Shown: positions 25,141 through 38,440, counted from the stretch's first letter. The stretch is DNA of 64,000 nt from Vespa crabro (GCF_910589235.1 NC_060965.1:186001-250000); one strand, 5' to 3'. The notes: a model not told the origin generated them from the letters alone. Made by a program: numbers and translations.

Positions 25141-26691
25141 GAGAAACGGTACGATCTGGTAAATTGATCAATTCAATGAAATCAGTGAATACGTAGATTT
25201 GCAATTAGGTTCGACGAGAATCGAATGCATAGATGAGACGTATCGGGTATAATCAACGTAGAGACAGGAATTATTACAGGATGCGCACAAGTCCCTGCGC
25301 GTTGCTCGTTAATGACTGTGCACGTACGGGAGTTCGATAATATATATCGTTGGTATAATCTATACAAATGGAATCAACGTATCATCTTCGTTGATACACC
25401 TACGTTGAGATTTATTCGATTAATTTATCAAGCGTAGTTGGATCGAACGAGATCACGGCGAGTTAGGACGCTGAGACGCTGAAGACTTCGTTGATGCAAG
25501 TAAGATAAATAATAGTGCCTATGTGTAGGTAGGGTTAAAGGGAAACAACGGATAGGCTCAATTCTACAAAAGCGAGAAAATTCTGAAAAATAAAGGAAAG
25601 ACGTGTAAAATTTATCGGAAAGAGCATAGATGGATAAAAGGTCGTCGTCGTCGTCGTCGTCGTCGTTGTATACGTCAAAGTATTCGACGCGAGGTATTCG
25701 ACGATGGTTAAGGGACAGGAAGGATTAAAACGGTATGCCGAGCTTGTACGAGACAGGGTAACGTTGTAATCCATCTAGACGAGCTCGCATGACTGCCGAC
25801 TACCTTGCTCTAACGGTTTGCGGTTTTCGATCGTCGGCTATCCGAGCTCGGTCGGTGCGACAACGGTGTTCCTCCAAAGATCCTACGGACTAAATACGTA
25901 ATAAATATAAATTATAAAGTACGATTTATTTCGTCCCAATCGTTAATATTTCGAAAGTCTAGTTTGATGTAACGCTCGTCGTATCGATCGTTGACGGACG
26001 ATTAGAATCTCCTTCGTTAGAATCCACAGAGATAAAATAATGCATAATTTAAATTTAATAGAAATCAGTCGAGAACGGAACGGTGAGGAGAAATTAAACG
26101 AATGTCAATGCGACGAAGGAATATCGACGGAAATTAGGGAAGTAAACATTGATCCTTCCACCGCAATGGGTTCATTAGCGGATTCCTCGGAACCGCAAAG
26201 ATAGACGAAATGAGGAAGGAAGAACGTTACGGGTATTGGTGGCTAGGGCTCTCTTTACGAGGTTGCGATTCGACGGGCAGTTTCTAAGCTTCGATATTCC
26301 GTCGAGTCGGACGGTCGGAATAGCCACGAGACGGAAGAAACGAGAGCGTCCATTTCGTTGAAAGTTCGGTTCTAGGATTAAGGCCGGTAAGCCGTGGATA
26401 GTAGTACGGTGCATTTGCCCGCCAGCAACATGCAAGTTGTTCGGCACGAGTTCACCTACGCTCCCAGCGCTTTCTACATCTCTGTACCGCGTTTGTGATC
26501 GTAGCTACTTGATCGCTATCTCGCACGCGCACGCGTTCTCTCTCCTGCGCTCATATCTCCGCACAAGATCGTCATTTTAAGTAAAATATTACTAATTATT
26601 CAAACGGCGGAACAGTTTCCTCTCGAGTTTCGAGGATAAGGAAACGAAAAAGGGAAGGCATTCGTCGTTGATCGCGCGTTAGAATTCCGCC

Positions 26692-26713
26692 GGTACCTCC
26701 CTCCGGAGGTACC
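26692..26713. repeat. Hairpin, 9-bp arms and 4-nt loop
   Basis: GGTACCTCC and GGAGGTACC flank a CTCC loop, with two KpnI-type GGTACC words in the arms. Confidence 0.9.
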
Positions 26714-29118
26714 TTCTTTTCCTAGAATAACAAAGAATCATGTATTATTGTCGCGTTGGATAAAAGAAAAGCCGGAGCATACGACGGCCGAAACTTTTGT
26801 TCCCGAGATTTCGCGTCTTTTGACCCTTCCTTTGTGTGGGACTAGAAGAATAAAAAACTCCATGAACGCGAAAGAATAGAAATTTTATTTCTACGGTCTA
26901 AATATGTAAGTATACATGCATTTCTTACGCACTCGAACGACAAATTTATGAGTAGCCGAGGATGAAAAAAAAAAAAAAAACAAAGAAAGATAATTAAATA
27001 AATAAAAAAAGAAAAAGAAAATAGATCGTATAGGAAGAGCGTTACGCCGCCGCGATTCTTCGTAAAGTTAAGAGTGCCCTGGGCTCTGTCGACCTCGTCC
27101 GAGTATTTTTGTGCGGAACGAGTGGCTTTGTGAAGGAAGAATGGCCGAAGTAAGTGCTCCCGTGAAATATGGGTTACCGAGTTAAGGGGTAGAGATGACA
27201 AGGAAGGAAGGAAGGAAGGAAGGAAGGAAGGAAAGAGAAGGGAAAGCAAAGAATGAGAAAGAAAGAGAGACGCTCGCTTTAATGATACATCCGGGCTCGC
27301 TTCTTTTCGCGAAATCCCCCTCAATTAAATTTGAAGCCGTGCTTGGTACTCCAGAGAGAAAAAAGACGAGAGAGAGAGAGAGAGAGGGAGGACGATAAAG
27401 TGGCGGGAACGAAACTGCTTCGTTTCTCGATACGACTCAATGAAATGCGAATCGTGTCTTATAGGATGACCCTTACATTCTTTCCTCTTTTACGAATTAT
27501 AATATAATATAAATATATTTGTATAGTCGCTCTCCGATGTCTACTCGAGATTCACTGGGTCTTTCGGCCGTCCCTAGACAAGAATCATCCGCGTGCACGT
27601 GCACACGCGCATCCGTCGAAAGAAAACAAGCGATTCTTTGTAACCACCAACGGCATGCGCGCGGCCCCTCAAAAATGCATGGCCGGGAGTATTAAAAGTC
27701 TTACAATACTCGTCTCATCTCGTTAGCTTCAAAGACAAACGATAGAAGCTCTTCTCTTTTCTTTTACACGTTCGTAGTACGTGATATTAGACTGGCAAAA
27801 TTAAAGTACGCACGGTCAAGCTATTCGCTCGTAACGAACAACGCACAGCTGCAGCAAATTTTTCGCGTTTTGCAAGGAATTAACGGGCTGGCTATGCGTT
27901 GGCGCGCTACGAAATATACGAGGGTGGCTCGAGTAAACGAGGGATCGCTTGTTTGGAAACAAAATAGCCGGAGATATCGATTTGTCGAGAGACGCCGAAT
28001 ACGAAAGCGCGGACAGCGAAGGGCAAACGAGTTCGTTTCAAGCATACGAATTTATATTTTCTAAAGGACAACGATATATAATTAGATTTGTAATAACATA
28101 CAAAAAAAAAAACAGAAACAAGAAAGAGACTTGCGCTCTCTTGGTTCATTCGACCTTAATTCCAGAGAGTGATGGGAGCGGTGGAGGTGGGGGAGTATGG
28201 GGGGGGGGGGGAAAGAAATATCTCTCATATCGTCCATTAGCGCCTAATTGAAATTCTCTTTCATTGGACCAAATCGTAAAGCGCTTTGCTATCGAAAGGA
28301 CGAGGGCGTTCCGACCGAGGGACGACCGCGTATTTTCGAAACTGAATCTCAGGTACCTTTCAATTACCACCGAATGCAATTAAAATTCACGAGACTATCG
28401 TAAAAGTTAACGATTCGCGGGGAGCCTACGAACGTTTCAACTTATTCGCACGGGCGAACGAACGAACGAACGAACGAACGAACGGACGAGGAGAAAAGAA
28501 ACAGCAGTATCGAATCCAGACGCGAGAACGCGGAAGGAAATTTCGCCTACACGATCTATACCGATGAATTATTTCGATCGTAAAGCGCCGGCGCTTATCG
28601 CGTATCGCATATTCATAAATCAAATGTAAAACGATCTAGGTATTCTAGTCTCGGTGATAAATCAGAGTGCCTCGATGAGGAGAGAATTCCAGGACTCGTC
28701 GATAAGAATTCCAGGATTAAAACTCTTCTTTTCTCTTTCCCTCTTAAATATATAATTAAGAACGTTTTTCTTTCTAGATCACAGTTAATTATTAAATCGT
28801 TGCACTTTCGTTATTTCTTATATCTTAGGATTAGTGACATTCAATTTCTTAAACGACAAGTCGAACGTTATAGCAGGACCATAAATGATACCCTTTCCTA
28901 CGTTATTCGTTCGTTTCGAATTAGTAGGATATTGGAATAATACCGCGATGGGAGAAAAGTAAGTGGAACGACGAGACTAAATTCGGAATGAGCTTCGTTA
29001 CACGCGTTAGGAACAATTAACGGAATTGGATATCAGAGGGACTGTCGGCATGAACAAGAAGAGAGAAGAAATACGTCGTTACAAATTTCTAGAAAAAGAT
29101 GAAGATGGATCGACTTAC

Positions 29119-29196
29119 CGCAACGTCCTGTCAATTTGAGTGAACGGTACTTACCTGTAACAAAAAATCGAATTAAATGAAATAAAAGTTTATTAG
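29119..29196 (-). other. Predicted recursive splice site (ratchet point) with 36-nt cryptic exon
   Basis: On the dystrophin sense strand a long pyrimidine tract runs straight into a donor: TTTTTTGTTACAG|GTAAGT, with the junction between 29155 and 29154. A branch-like CTAAT lies about 38 bases upstream (29196-29192). A second strong donor, GCG|GTAAGT, follows after 36 bases (junction 29119/29118). This juxtaposed acceptor-donor is the signature of zero-length exons that let long insect introns be removed in steps, and a nearby downstream donor is known to help define such sites. If the 36-base piece were kept after the phase-0 rod exon at 44382, the frame would meet TGA at its eighth codon, so it is unlikely to be coding. 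Confidence 0.7.
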
Positions 29197-30475
29197 AATT
29201 TTTTAAGTAATTAATACGCGTTAAGTCTAAATCTTTGGCGTACAGGTGCCTCGCCGAAGCCCAGCAAAATCGTGAGAAACGAAAATTCCTGCTCGATTTA
29301 CGGCTCATAAAATGAAATATTAAAGTCGTAAAAATGAAAAAAAAAAAAAAAAATGAAAAGGTAGACTATTCCGAACTCTACGATTAAACCACCGCAATTA
29401 TAAGTTTTACGTGACCGTCGGTAGTCGCTCGATGGATTTCGACATTCTCCGAGGATTATAAACCAAAATCAATGGGAGGAAAAAGCGATTCTTGTTAATC
29501 GTTCCGAGTTAAAAGAAAACTGTAGATAGATAGTCGAATTTTGCACTGAAAAGATATATATGTATATATGTGGAAAGAGAAAGAGAGATAAGGACAGCTC
29601 GTTCGAAAGGGTCGAAAGTCCGATGGTTGAAGAGGACTTCCGACTAGCCGCAAAAAGCAAGTTCTATCCATTAGGCCTCGATCGGAAAGTACTTGGAGGT
29701 CAGCGCTAACTTTTTCCATCGTTCGAATCGATATTTTCTTCCTTCGTCAAGTCATTTCCTAGAAATTGGAAAGAACGTTCGAGCGTGCATACATGCACGT
29801 GTATAAATTTCGTTAAAAAAAGATGAAAGAAGGATAAGAAAAGAAAAAAAGCGAAAGAGAAACAATCGTTCCAGAAGGACAACTTCATTCGACGAATACC
29901 GCCGCATCGGTACATTCCATTCGATTCTAGAAGCTTGCATAAATTCCTAGCGGAGATATGCAACTAGATAAGGAGAAGAGTTCTTGCCTGCGACACGAGT
30001 CTCCTTTGGAATTTTTCATTTCCTTCGTGGCGATCGCTTTCGAGCGAGCACGTTTCAAGCTATCTCGCTGTCTCTTTCTCTATTTCCGTACAAAGCCACC
30101 CAAAGTTCAAGAATGTATACTATATATATATGTGTGTGTGTGTGTGTGTCTTATGAATATGTACGTCTATACGTACCTATTTATATAGCTATACATATAC
30201 ATGCGCAGACACGCGTTCTCTTTATACCCCCGTCTGCAGAAATAAAGAGAAATTCGTAAGACAAGTTTTCCTTTCTCGTCGCGACATCCCTTTGCAATAT
30301 CACTCTGGTCGAAATAATCGAACGTTTTGTAAAAGGTATGATTAAAAGCCAAGTTTGACCGATCGATTTTGTTCCTTTCAACGCAACGCCTCTTTTCCCT
30401 TTCTCGACATTTACACATTTTGTTCGTTTACTCGTAAAACTTTATATACGGCTTCATTTGCCACATTAAATGTAG

Positions 30476-30631
30476 GCTATGCGCGACGAAAAAATTAGAA
30501 GCTTTGTTAGCAAAGGGGAAAGGCACGCGAAAGCCGTGCGCGACGCAGGGAGTTTTTACGGAGCAAAGTTATCGGGCTTTTCCAACATGTCCGACGTGAT
30601 AAGAGCGACAAAACGATGTTCAGGTATGTTG
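30476..30631 (+). CDS. Exon-like segment, unrecognised
   Basis: The segment lies between AATGTAG (before 30476) and GTTCAG|GTATGT (after 30631). It is open in one frame for 52 codons and would enter in phase 0 and leave in phase 0. The translation includes RSFVSKGERHAKAVRDAGSF and FSNMSDVIRATKRCS. Entry phase 0 is compatible with the candidate first exon ending at 22688 on the same strand. The acceptor has only a modest pyrimidine tract. No family is recognised, and a chance ORF is quite possible. Confidence 0.15.
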
Positions 30632-30904
30632 CAAACATGTCACGTTGTCCGTGGAAAAAAAAGTAGAAAAAGAGAGAAGAAAATATAAAAACAAGTGCAG
30701 GACGAAATAGCAGGAAAACGAGCTTTAAAAAGCGAACCTCGCGTTATCGCGTGCAAGTGCTAGCTGATAACACGAATGTTCTTTTTTTTTTCTTTTCTTT
30801 TTTCATCGATATTCGAGCGAACGATCGTTCGACAGTGTGGTTCGTAGCCAACGAACGCTGATTTGACAACATTTCTGGGTCTAGTGAAATTGTAGCTCTT
30901 TGCT

Positions 30905-30940
<36 letters not shown>

Positions 30941-32299
30941 ATCTATTTTCCTAGCTCACGCGTGCTCGTTCTCGTCGAGCAACAGGCCATTGTGAGGATT
31001 CCCATTGTGTTAGGTTCGACGTGTTCGCCATTATCAGCATATATTTTCAACTGCACCGTCGACGAAGAGGAAGTCCTTTTCGACGTGAATTTATTATTTT
31101 CCACGAGAACATTCGATGCTTCTAGTTGCTAAATTTTATCACTGCTATATGCGTTCTAGTTCGAAGAAAATTTCGTGATGAAGGTACGAACTCGTTATTC
31201 TTCGATTAAAATCGAATGAAGGTGCGAGAAAGAAAGTTGAAAATCCGAGAGGAAGGCGACAAGGTTGGCGAGGCATCGTTAACAACAGTACATCGAGAAG
31301 CGAGTGCCATCGGTTCCCTACTCCGGTCCGGGAGTTATTCGAGTTGACGACGTGCGTTTCATTAAAACGAAGCGAGAAAAACTCAAGTCTTTGTTTCGAT
31401 ATTAATTACGGCTAATGCCGTCGTCGCGGAGGACGCTGGACGAGCAACGGTATTAAACTAATCCTTTGATAAGTTTCCGTCGATTTAGAAACGATTTTCC
31501 TCCAGTTTGAAATAGCTAATTAGAAATTTTAAAAGCGTTTGAAGTTTGATTTCTCTTTTATAAGGAAAACCTCGATGAAACAGATAGCATATGGGAAAAA
31601 GGTAAAAAATAAAGGGGGAGAAAAAGAAATTTAATAAAGTTGAAGGTTTTTAAAGAAAATTAGCATCGCGGCCATGTAAGCATGTCGCGAGTTTGTTCAT
31701 TGGAATAACATTTTCTAGATGAATTTCATACCGGTTGAGGCTTTTCAAAGCGCCTTAAAAACGCGGCTTAATTACGACTCTTCTCGAAAGAAAACATTCA
31801 TAGAAATATTTCTATATCTTTTCCTCTCTCTCTCTCTCTCTTTCTCTCTGATTCTCGCGCGCGCGTCGAGTACCATAGGACGGTGTCAGAGGGATCCTTA
31901 AAACGACGAGCATCGAGCAAGCATTCGCAAGATTCTAATTAAAGAGCTCCTTTAAACGTTGCAAGACGATATCTCAACTGCAAAGTCTCGTCGGAAATAT
32001 TTCTAAAAATATTTATTCCTTAAACGTAGCAAATGCTTGAGTGCCTCTCGCGGGAATTCGTCGTTTATCAAAGTCCGCCTTCGTGCAGCTGAAGAGAATC
32101 GCTTCGGAGGAACTGAACGAATTTATCCTGAAAATTTTCCTATCCCGCATTATTAATTCATGATCCGTTTTCGAACGAAGCGCTCGAGTAAACGAAGCTT
32201 CGCTAAATCTCTATCGAAGCTGGCAGAGGACTTGGTCACTTCGTTTCAAGTCATAACTGACCAGTCATCATGTGCGGACTTATTTTGCGACTACAAACA

Positions 32300-32302
<3 letters not shown>

Positions 32303-32345
<43 letters not shown>
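32303..32345 (+). repeat. (TA)n microsatellite
   Basis: A pure TA run of about 21 units, able to extrude a hairpin. Confidence 0.95.
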
Positions 32346-32347
<2 letters not shown>

Positions 32348-33164
32348 TACGTGCATGTATATTGGAGAAAATCGGAGAAATTAATCGACGTTCTACGTTC
32401 TATCGTACTTTCTCGTAGGACGACACCGGTTCGAAGAACAATTTGTCGCGGCGAAGAAAAGCCACGGGACGAGAAAAAGGAAGGGATGGAAAATGGGAGA
32501 TGTTTTTCAATTTAGCGTACAGGAAGGTACACTAAAAGAAGAGAAAACGAGAAAGAGAGGTGGAGGGGAGGGAGAAAGAGGGAAAGAGAAAAGAAGGAGA
32601 ATCGTTGAACCCACCACTCGTCGTCGGGAAGATAAACGACGGAAGGGCTTTAAACCTCGCTCGAGAGATAAATTAGTCTATCCGGCAGGTGGATCCGTTT
32701 TTTAGAAGCTGCTGCCCACGAAAAGGAACTACGGAAGCGACTCGGCATTTCCATGAAACTTGATTCGCACGACGATAGATTATGTGTACACGACGGACTG
32801 GTTTGACATATATCGGTGTGAATAAATTTATGGACGACCATTTAGATTAAGTAGGTAAATAATGTCAACGATGAGGAGGATCTTTTTCCTATAACGGGGA
32901 AAAAAGAGAAGGAAAAAGGAAAGAACGAAAAGTAGAGACAGAAAGATCGTTGAAAATGTAACTAACTAATACGAAGAAGGAAAGAATTGGAGAAAAGATG
33001 ACGACTTTGATATCGAAATAATCGAGTTTACATTTCCTTTCGCGGTGCAAGGACTCGCGATTCTTTCTTGCTCCATAATGAAGTCCTTAATGGCGCGACA
33101 GCAGGATCGTCTTTTCTTTCGTTTTACCGTTTCTTGTAATTACACGATAATGAGGAAGACGGCC

Positions 33165-33165
<1 letters not shown>

Positions 33166-33211
<46 letters not shown>

Positions 33212-33212
33212 A
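33166..33212 (+). repeat. (GT)n(GC)n alternating tract
   Basis: About 17 GT units pass directly into GCGCGCGTGTA, an unbroken alternating purine-pyrimidine tract of 47 bases with Z-DNA potential. Confidence 0.95.
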
Positions 33213-33425
33213 ATATAAATGGTGAAAGAATGAGAAAGGAGAAGAGAAGAAAAGCGCGGCGCGGTAGAAAACGAGCATAAAGTATGAATGGGTTTCTGGA
33301 GTGAGAATACGCGTAAAGGAAAGGAATGGAAAATAAAAGACGATGATACGTGAAGACTAAAGAATAAAGATTTTAAGACTGGACAAAAAATTCGACGTAA
33401 CGTTCGATCCAATAAAATAGTTCTA

Positions 33426-33701
33426 TTAAATCGAGATTAATTCTAAAATGAGAACCATTGATATTCCTACAAATAATATCTTTTTATTTTGTAATTGAAA
33501 ATAAATACTTTTCAAAGAGAATATTATTCCTAGAAAAAGACCAAGCTGCAGTGAAACTTTGAGCATCTGCTTGAAATTACTTGAGAATTTAATTTCCTCT
33601 GTTATACCCACGATATTGGGCATCTTGGATTTGAAAGAAAAAGATGAAAAGTTTTCAGGCACGCGTTTCTCGTCTCTCTTAACGTCTTGCAAAGCGATCA
33701 T
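33426..33701 (-). CDS. Small ORF resembling a membrane protein
   Basis: An ATG at 33701 opens 91 codons ending in TAA. The first half is polar and basic (MIALQDVKRDEKRVPENFSS, then MPNIVGITEEIKFSSNFKQM). The second half has two hydrophobic segments, roughly residues 51-66 (VSLQLGLFLGIIFSL) and 75-91 (ILFVGISMVLILELISI), separated by a Lys-containing turn. That layout suits a small two-pass membrane protein or the end of a larger one. The start context is weak (T at -3), and in-frame sequence extends a further 11 codons upstream to a TAA. It lies within a dystrophin intron on the same strand. No family is recognised. A retrocopy fragment or a chance AT-rich ORF are the alternatives. Confidence 0.25.
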   Translation of the reverse strand: MIALQDVKRDEKRVPENFSSFSFKSKMPNIVGITEEIKFSSNFKQMLKVSLQLGLFLGIIFSLKSIYFQLQNKKILFVGISMVLILELISI

Positions 33702-36399
33702 TAATTCTTGGCGCCGCTGAAGCGCGCGCTCTTATTTCTCCGCGTTCTGGTAAGCATCGGCTCGATGAAAAACCCCGAGGAAGAATCCTGGGAGAGAAAA
33801 AAGAGAGAGGGAGAGAGAAAGAACGGGGGGGAAGCGGAGACAGAGGAAGATATCTCGAGAAACGAACAAAAGCTCGAAATGCCGAGCGCGATGAAACGAA
33901 GTATTCAAGGGGCGTACCGGCTCGAATAACTGAATCCGATCCTCTTGAATATCGTGATTTCGTTATGCTCGAATCTGGCGCGAGAATGTACACGGTTAAA
34001 GCAGCGGCGCGAGATACATCGATATGCCGGATATTCCTCCTCGGAAATAATTCGCATTCCGAGCCGCAAGAGAGAAACGGGAAAAATATTAATTCGCCGT
34101 CTGCTCGAAGCTACGTACCCATCCCTCGTACCCTTCTCTCTTACCTTCTTTCTTTCTCTCTTTCTCGACGTATCTTTACAATACCAAAGATTCGTATTCG
34201 CGGAGAAAATGAACTACATTCAAAAATATTGCCCGATTTAGCGAAAAGAAACGTTTCGTTAAACGGATCTTAGATAAATATAAAATATGAAAATTGCACT
34301 CTGCGTGAATATAAATAATATCGATTATAATGTAATTGCAATCTTATTATCGTTAAGAAAAATTTTATGACGATACGGAATGTCCAATGTTGAGGAAAAT
34401 CGATAATATCTATCAAATATGTACTCGAGTACCGTGGCTATGAAATATTTACGATAACGATTGCACGGTGACACGATAGCTAGATAAAATGAGAACATTT
34501 TTCCCTCTAAAAGGATTTTTGTTTCGTGTTTATACGACTTCCCGTTCCGAAGATGAAACGTATTGAATTTTGTCATTCATAAACTCAATTAACAGCTGTC
34601 GGGAGTATGCAGCGTAGTAAATAATGAGAATTGTTTACGTCGGTCAACTGGCATGCGTAAATTCCAAGAATTTATGTAGATCAGTGTGTATCGATGATTT
34701 CATTCAAAAAAGATTATGTAGGTCAATGAACTTTGCGATTTTTTTTTATTGCGCGTTTCTTCTGCCTCCAAAAAAGTATGCAAGGAGAAACGCGCGTATG
34801 AATCTCACGGTAGCAGACTCGCATCGATTTCTCTTGTACATTTAAGAAAAGCTTTGCCAAGGTTGAACCACTCGAGAGAGAGAGAGAGAGAGAGAGATGT
34901 CGCGACAATGGAGTCGTCAAAAAATGGCAAAGTCATTGAGTACGCCTAGTTGTAAATACGCAGTCTCCGAGTAAAGAAAAGAGAGTACCAATCTCCGGCA
35001 AAAATACACAACCTTCAAGCTCACACTGACCTCTTCCGATAGGAAGTAGGTTGCAAACAGTATTCCACGTCAGTCGTTCGCTTTATAGCAAGGGGTAATG
35101 ATGATACGCCGTAAAAGCTAAAAATGAGGCTTCGAACATGCGCCTCTCTTCATTTTCACCGCAATTTTTGTCTTTCGAATTCTTTCTCTTTACCGAAAAA
35201 TATTACACTCTAAGAATAGCTCTACGAGTTATTAAAAATTCGACGAATGGACGAAGAGAAGGAATAAAAGTAATGATCAATAAGTGAAAATATGCGTATT
35301 ATTATACTACTATAATTTATTCTGGCCCGAGGAAAAAGAGACGAAGCGAATTACGTTCTTTTCTAGATAACTTTAAGACGAGTCTACGTATTTTCTCCTG
35401 CGGGTCTTCGCGACGTCGTATAAAACGATGATGCTCGCGAGGTACGCTCGTTATACCAACGAGAGGAAAGGGGTTAAAGGGGAGAATGGAGACTAAAGGA
35501 CCACCGAGAACGCACCCGACCATTCGTACGCGCTTCTCCGCAAGCGCGAACATCGCTCCGATCTTCCGCCTCGATTTTTCTGCGGAAAAAATTCATCTTC
35601 TACGAGATTTTTCTCGCTCGAGAAAAGTATTTCTCGCTAGAAGCACATGCATATTTTGATATATATGATTCGCGATCCGAATGAAAAGGAAAGATGGGAA
35701 AAAAGAGGAAAAAGTTCGAATACATCCCCATAGATCTTTCAGCAATAAAGGCAGAAATAAAGAAAGTTATCAAAGATAGGATGACGTAAAAGTATGCACT
35801 CCCAAGAGATACATTCTCTTTTGATTTTTCTAGCGCGAACGAGACGTTTAAATCCTCAGCTCAGCCACGTTTTAATTTATTTTCGTCGTCTTCGTCGACG
35901 TTAAGAAGAAGGGAAATGATACTAGTAACGCAACGATACGCAGACTGGAGTAATAAGAGAATTCTCGAAGCGATAGACGCGAAGGGATATATTATATTAT
36001 CAATACTGACATATTCTTTTCTAAGCCCAAGGAAGCCCATCCCTCATCTTCGTATCTATCATCTAATGTCCTATAATACGAGGCATTCCAACCTGGAATT
36101 TAAATAAAGCATCAAGTTTATCCTAGAGCGAAACTCAAGGCAAGAGGCCGCGGAGCTTGCCTTCGGCGAATAACTCGACGAATAGTTCGAGCCGCATCCC
36201 CTCCCACCGCATTCCCTTCCTACTATCTTATACCTCAATTTCCTTCCCTCCTGGGCCTTCCTTGTCGTTATGTTTATAGTAAAACATTTGTTTTTGACTC
36301 AAAGACATATATATTAGGTGTTTTATTGTTACACATAATGCTTACCCTTTGTATCGTCGAAGGAAGCTTTTATCAATTCTCTTCCCAAAAATGACATGA

Positions 36400-36675
36400 A
36401 TTCAACACGTCGAAGAGGAAAAATTTAAGAAGGATTTCAAAACGCGGCTCTTTAGAAAATACTTCCCTGTGCTTTTTACGTTTACTCTGATAGCAATCAA
36501 AGTTTTGCTACTGTTATTTTGTGAACACGGTTACAGTTTGTGTTGTAAAAGAGATCCGAAAGAAAGCACGATATCGTTAACAAAGCCCGATTCAAAGGTT
36601 CTTTTAATGCCGTTTCACAGGCATGAACGAGATCGCAAGCGTCGCATTGTTTCACCATTCGATACTTCCCACAGA
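36400..36675 (+). CDS. ORF fragment with hydrophobic leader and dibasic sites, unrecognised
   Basis: A frame open from about 36400 to TAG at 36675 reads as a charged start (EEEKFKKDFKTRLFRKYF), then a hydrophobic run (PVLFTFTLIAIKVLLLLF), then CEHGYSLCCKRDPKES and a basic region with RKRR. The order hydrophobic leader, Cys-rich start and dibasic sites recalls a secreted peptide precursor. There is no in-frame ATG before the hydrophobic run, so a start would have to come from another exon. The resemblance is to a layout only, not to any named peptide. Confidence 0.15.
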
Positions 36676-37744
36676 TAGAGATTTAGATCTCTCGCTTTTA
36701 AATTCAATGAACGACAGCGCGCTTTGCTCTGTCCAACGAGATTTCAACGGACATCGTACAATTTTCAATTCGTTAAAGTTCGTTCGCGTTTAAAACACGT
36801 CTTTTGTTCGAAACTAATACGAGAGATTGAAGTAAGGACTGGTATTCGGGCTCGTCGAGTCTCTCTGATTTTTCCAAAGAAATTCTTATCTGGCACGTTT
36901 GAAACGCGAGAAAATCGTCATGGGACTCGGAACATCGGCTTTTCAAAAAGACGAACGACGAAACGATCACGATGTGCGTCTGCCCTGTCGTTGGTTGACC
37001 CGTTTTCTTACGAGTGGAAATGATAAAGGAAAAAAAAAGGAAAAAGAAAAGACGGATTCTCCTTTGATCAAAATCACTTTGTTTTTGTTTGCAAATTTCA
37101 AATTCTATTTCGTATCATTTAAGGTTCCTCTTTCCGAGTATCAAGAAAAATCTCCTCGAATGTTCGTTCATTATATCAAAATTAATCTGTCCCTAACGTA
37201 AAATAGGAACTCTCTGATCATTTTTCGTTTCTCATTCGTAAACAAATATCGAAATTGTTCAAAACCCCTGGGCAAATTGAATTTTTTTTTATATATTCGA
37301 GCTTACGATGAAAAGAACTTTCATAAATTCGGTGTGCTTTGATATATTTTAATATTTCAAATCCGATATAATTGTAACCTTTGTGATCTCTCGTACTGAA
37401 ATTTCTCACCGAGTATATAAAAATGAAAGGAACTAATTCGGTATTAACTAAGCTCCTCCAACTAGTACACGCTACACACCTCTCTCTCTCTCTCTCTCTT
37501 CCATATTCGCCAGAAATATATGTGCGTAAAGTTTGAATGCCTTTAGAGAGCTTTTCAAAAAGGACCATTGTTTCTAGGACTAGAACTTATAAAAACATTT
37601 TCTCTTGTACGCTTTTATATACGAACAAAAAAGGCGAATTGGAAAGTTAAAATTGTTAATATAAAAATCATAGATACATTTTATCGACAACTTTTACATA
37701 TTCGTTCAACGTGCATATATCATAAAACCAATGTCTCGGCGAAG

Positions 37745-37783
<39 letters not shown>

Positions 37784-38392
37784 ACGAGACCGAAACAAAG
37801 AGAAAATAAAGAGGGAAAATAAAAATGGGTCGAACTTTTGTCCAGGATTTTTTCGAGCAGAAAGCATGCCATTCTCGCAGAGAACGCAGTTGGCAACGAG
37901 AGCCGAACATCTTCCAGTCTTCGCAAGCACAAATTAATCCTTCCTCGGAGCATACGAGACAGTCTCTACCACGTGAATACTAAAACTGTTATCCGTCGAG
38001 TTAGTTCGAGGTTCGCGTCCCCATTTTCGAATGTTCCCGTACAAAGAGAGCTTCTGTCCCGGACATATGGCCTGATATCGTCCAGAATACACCAGGAGTC
38101 ACGTTACCTATCCTTTACTTCGTAGTTATACACGGCACAATCTCGATGCTACGTGTACATCCATGATATACATAGAATTTGGCTTGCGGTATTGTAAAGT
38201 TAGCGGTAGAACCGCCAGGCGGCGACATCTGCTCGCAACGTTATCTCGAAGGTACTCCACCCTTTCGTGCAAACCCCATCCTATCTCACCCTTCTCCGAT
38301 CCTTCTCCTACCCTTTTGTCGAAGTCTGATTCGAAACTACAAACTATCGGATTTGTTAAGCCATCGACTGGAGATGCAGACAGTGAGAAAGT

Positions 38393-38440
<48 letters not shown>

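Noticed and set aside
27949..28251. Plus-strand ORF containing GDIDLSRDAEYESADSEG
   Set aside because: Protein-like for about 40 codons, but it has no ATG, a weak acceptor, no donor, and ends in a poly-Gly artefact of a G run.
28451..28488. (GAAC)n array considered as a CRISPR-like or telomere-like repeat
   Set aside because: Simple tetranucleotide run without spacers; not TTAGG or similar. No CRISPR array occurs in the window.
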